29,041 nucleotides of DNA from ZC4RG19 sp036279475 (GTDB taxonomy: Bacteria > Actinomycetota > Acidimicrobiia > Acidimicrobiales > VFJN01). The position numbers and the translations under genes were made by a program. Positions 28,107 to 29,041 of the stretch are shown piece by piece. The notes below the pieces were generated by a model. It was not told where the DNA came from and did no database searches. It saw only the letters and a program-made list of their open reading frames with translations. Position 1 is the stretch's first letter, and every line of letters begins with the position of its first letter. Location of the stretch: contig DASUJB010000134.1 in assembly GCA_036279475.1 (NCBI GenBank), positions 1-29,041 of the forward strand. Reading direction: 5' to 3'.

Positions 28107-28631
28107 GTGGCCGTCCCCGAGTACGTCCCCCTGCCGGCGATCAAGCACGTGCGGAGCTACGAGTCGCCGCCCTGGCGGCCCGAGCAGTGGCGGCCCGAGC
28201 GGCCGGGCGACGAGGAGACCGCGGACGGCTTCGACCGGGGACCCCGCGTCGGCGCCCCCGGTCCCGACCAGGGCTACGTCTACGTCCTGGCCCGCCGCTT
28301 CCGGGGCCGGCTGGCGCTGGCTCCCGACGAGGACGAGGACGACGCCCTCGCCGGGGCCGTGGCGGTGGCGCTCAAGCGGGCTTCGATCTTCGGTCGGGCA
28401 CCCGTCCAGGACGACCTCACGGTGGCGCTCACCCTGTGGGGGTTCCTGGGCGACGCCCCGCCCGACCTCATCGCCTACCGGCAACCGCTCTTCGCCGCGG
28501 TGGCCAACCCCCGCCACTACGCCGAGCAGCGCCGCATCGTCGACCTCGTCCCCGATGACGTGCTGAGGATGTCGCCGCAGCAGGTGGCCGACGCCCGTCG
28601 GGCCGACTGGCGCAAGCTCCTCTCCGTGTAG
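28107..28631 (+). CDS. Conserved-looking protein of unknown function upstream of gltX
   Basis: A 174-residue protein I do not recognise. It has normal coding character. The N terminus (AVPEYVPLPAIKHVRSYESPPWRPEQW) is followed by an Arg/Asp/Gly-rich segment to about residue 60. An ordered-looking part follows: YVYVLARRFRGRLALAPDEDEDDALAGAVAVALKRAS and ALTLWGFLGDAPPDLIAYRQPLFAAVANPRHYAEQRRIVDLVPDDVL. It ends in a helix, ARRADWRKLLSV. No signal peptide or membrane segment is seen. The GTG start fits a leaderless promoter seven bases upstream. gltX follows on the same strand after 57 bases with its own -10-like hexamer. The function is unknown. Confidence 0.8.
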   Translation: MAVPEYVPLPAIKHVRSYESPPWRPEQWRPERPGDEETADGFDRGPRVGAPGPDQGYVYVLARRFRGRLALAPDEDEDDALAGAVAVALKRASIFGRAPVQDDLTVALTLWGFLGDAPPDLIAYRQPLFAAVANPRHYAEQRRIVDLVPDDVLRMSPQQVADARRADWRKLLSV

Positions 28632-28674
28632 GCCAGCGGCCCCCGGACCGGGGGTTGCGCTTCCGGTCCGGCAC

Positions 28675-28680
28675 TACCCT
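28675..28680 (+). promoter_or_regulatory. Candidate -10 of gltX
   Basis: TACCCT lies eight bases before the gltX ATG, so the transcript would have almost no 5' leader. TTGCGC at 28655 is a poor, closely spaced -35. Confidence 0.4.
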
Positions 28681-28688
28681 GGTGGCCG

Positions 28689-29041
28689 ATGGCCGCCGCC
28701 CCCCGCCTCCGCTTCGCGCCGTCGCCCACCGGCTACCTCCACGTGGGTGGCGCCCGCACGGTGCTGTTCAACTGGCTGGTGGCCCGCCGGACCGGCGGCG
28801 AGATGCTGCTGCGCATCGAGGACACCGACGCCGAGCGCAACCGGCCCGAGCTGACCGAGGACATCCTCGACCAGATCCGCTGGCTGGGCCTCGAGTGGGA
28901 CGGGCAGCCCACCTACCAGAGCGAGCGCCTGCACCTCTACGCCAAGGCCGCCGACGAGCTGGCGGCGGGGGGCCGTGCCTACTGGTGCGACTGCACGCCC
29001 GAGCAGGTGCAGGAGCGCGCGCGCCGCCGGGGGGGTCCCCC
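28689..29041 (+). CDS. gltX: Glutamyl-tRNA synthetase (5' part, cut by window end)
   Basis: The first 117 codons of a class I aminoacyl-tRNA synthetase that charges tRNA with glutamate. The HIGH-type motif is in FAPSPTGYLHVGGARTVLFN. RIEDTDAERNRPELTEDILDQIRWLGLEWD and YQSERLHLYAKAADEL are typical of bacterial GluRS. A Cys-x-Cys pair (YWCDCTPEQ) sits where some GluRS bind zinc. ATG at 28689 begins right at the conserved N terminus and lies eight bases after TACCCT. The remaining catalytic and anticodon-binding parts lie beyond 29041. Confidence 0.95.
   Translation, partial: MAAAPRLRFAPSPTGYLHVGGARTVLFNWLVARRTGGEMLLRIEDTDAERNRPELTEDILDQIRWLGLEWDGQPTYQSERLHLYAKAADELAAGGRAYWCDCTPEQVQERARRRGGP

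Noticed and set aside
1..29041. Defence system, prophage, integrative element or biosynthetic gene cluster
   Set aside because: No integrase, transposase, restriction, toxin-antitoxin, reverse transcriptase, NRPS/PKS or tailoring genes were seen; base and codon use look uniform.

Overview
The window is very GC-rich, with G or C at almost every third codon position. It has GTG/TTG starts, tightly packed genes, an actinobacterial SerC and SerA, a SigF-type partner-switching cluster and an NdgR/LtbR-like regulator divergent from leuCD. This points to a high-GC actinobacterium. The gene mix suggests Acidimicrobiia (Iamiaceae-like), but that placement is inference. No mobile element, CRISPR array, tRNA, rRNA or phage gene was seen, and no gap between genes exceeds 300 bases.

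Layout: (1) 91-3497 holds ilvB-ilvN-ilvC, the shared early steps of valine, leucine and isoleucine synthesis. (2) 3549-5875 (minus) holds a serine hydrolase and serC. (3) 5917-10828 holds an aspartate-type aminotransferase, an S9 peptidase and serA. (4) 10892-12016 (minus) is a Lys/Ala/Pro-rich histone-H1-like protein. (5) 12079-14029 is leuA behind a leader-peptide attenuator. (6) 14123-15856 is an exported M1 metallopeptidase. (7) 16012-18040 is a stress sigma-factor module: STAS antagonist, SigF-type sigma, a degenerate anti-sigma and a second, canonical RsbW-type ATPase. (8) 18077-21009 holds leuCD (minus) and a divergent IclR-family regulator. (9) 21130-23411 holds an acyl-CoA ligase and a hemerythrin-domain protein. 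(10) 23538-24005 (minus) is greA. (11) 24053-27911 is leuB-ilvE-cimA behind a second leader-peptide attenuator. (12) 28107-29041 is an unrecognised small protein and the start of gltX.

Together the metabolic genes cover nearly all of branched-chain amino acid synthesis: IlvBN, IlvC, LeuA, LeuCD, LeuB, IlvE and CimA. IlvD is not in the window. Serine synthesis (SerA, SerC) and an amino-group donor enzyme are interleaved. CimA implies isoleucine made from pyruvate and acetyl-CoA through citramalate, reusing LeuCD and LeuB.

The most notable regulatory signals are two similar attenuators. Ahead of leuA is an 11-codon leader ending Leu-Leu-Leu-Met. Ahead of leuB-ilvE-cimA is a 12-codon leader ending Val-Ala-Ile-Ile-Leu. 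In each, the leader stop codon abuts or overlaps a hairpin, which is followed by an intrinsic terminator. In each, a TTGAC-type -35 and a weak -10 place the predicted transcript start at or within about 2 nt of the leader start codon. Many other genes here also have a TANNNT-like hexamer only 6-9 bases before the start codon, suggesting widespread leaderless transcription. A perfect SigF-type promoter (GGTTT-N16-GGGTAC) lies before the second RsbW-like gene.
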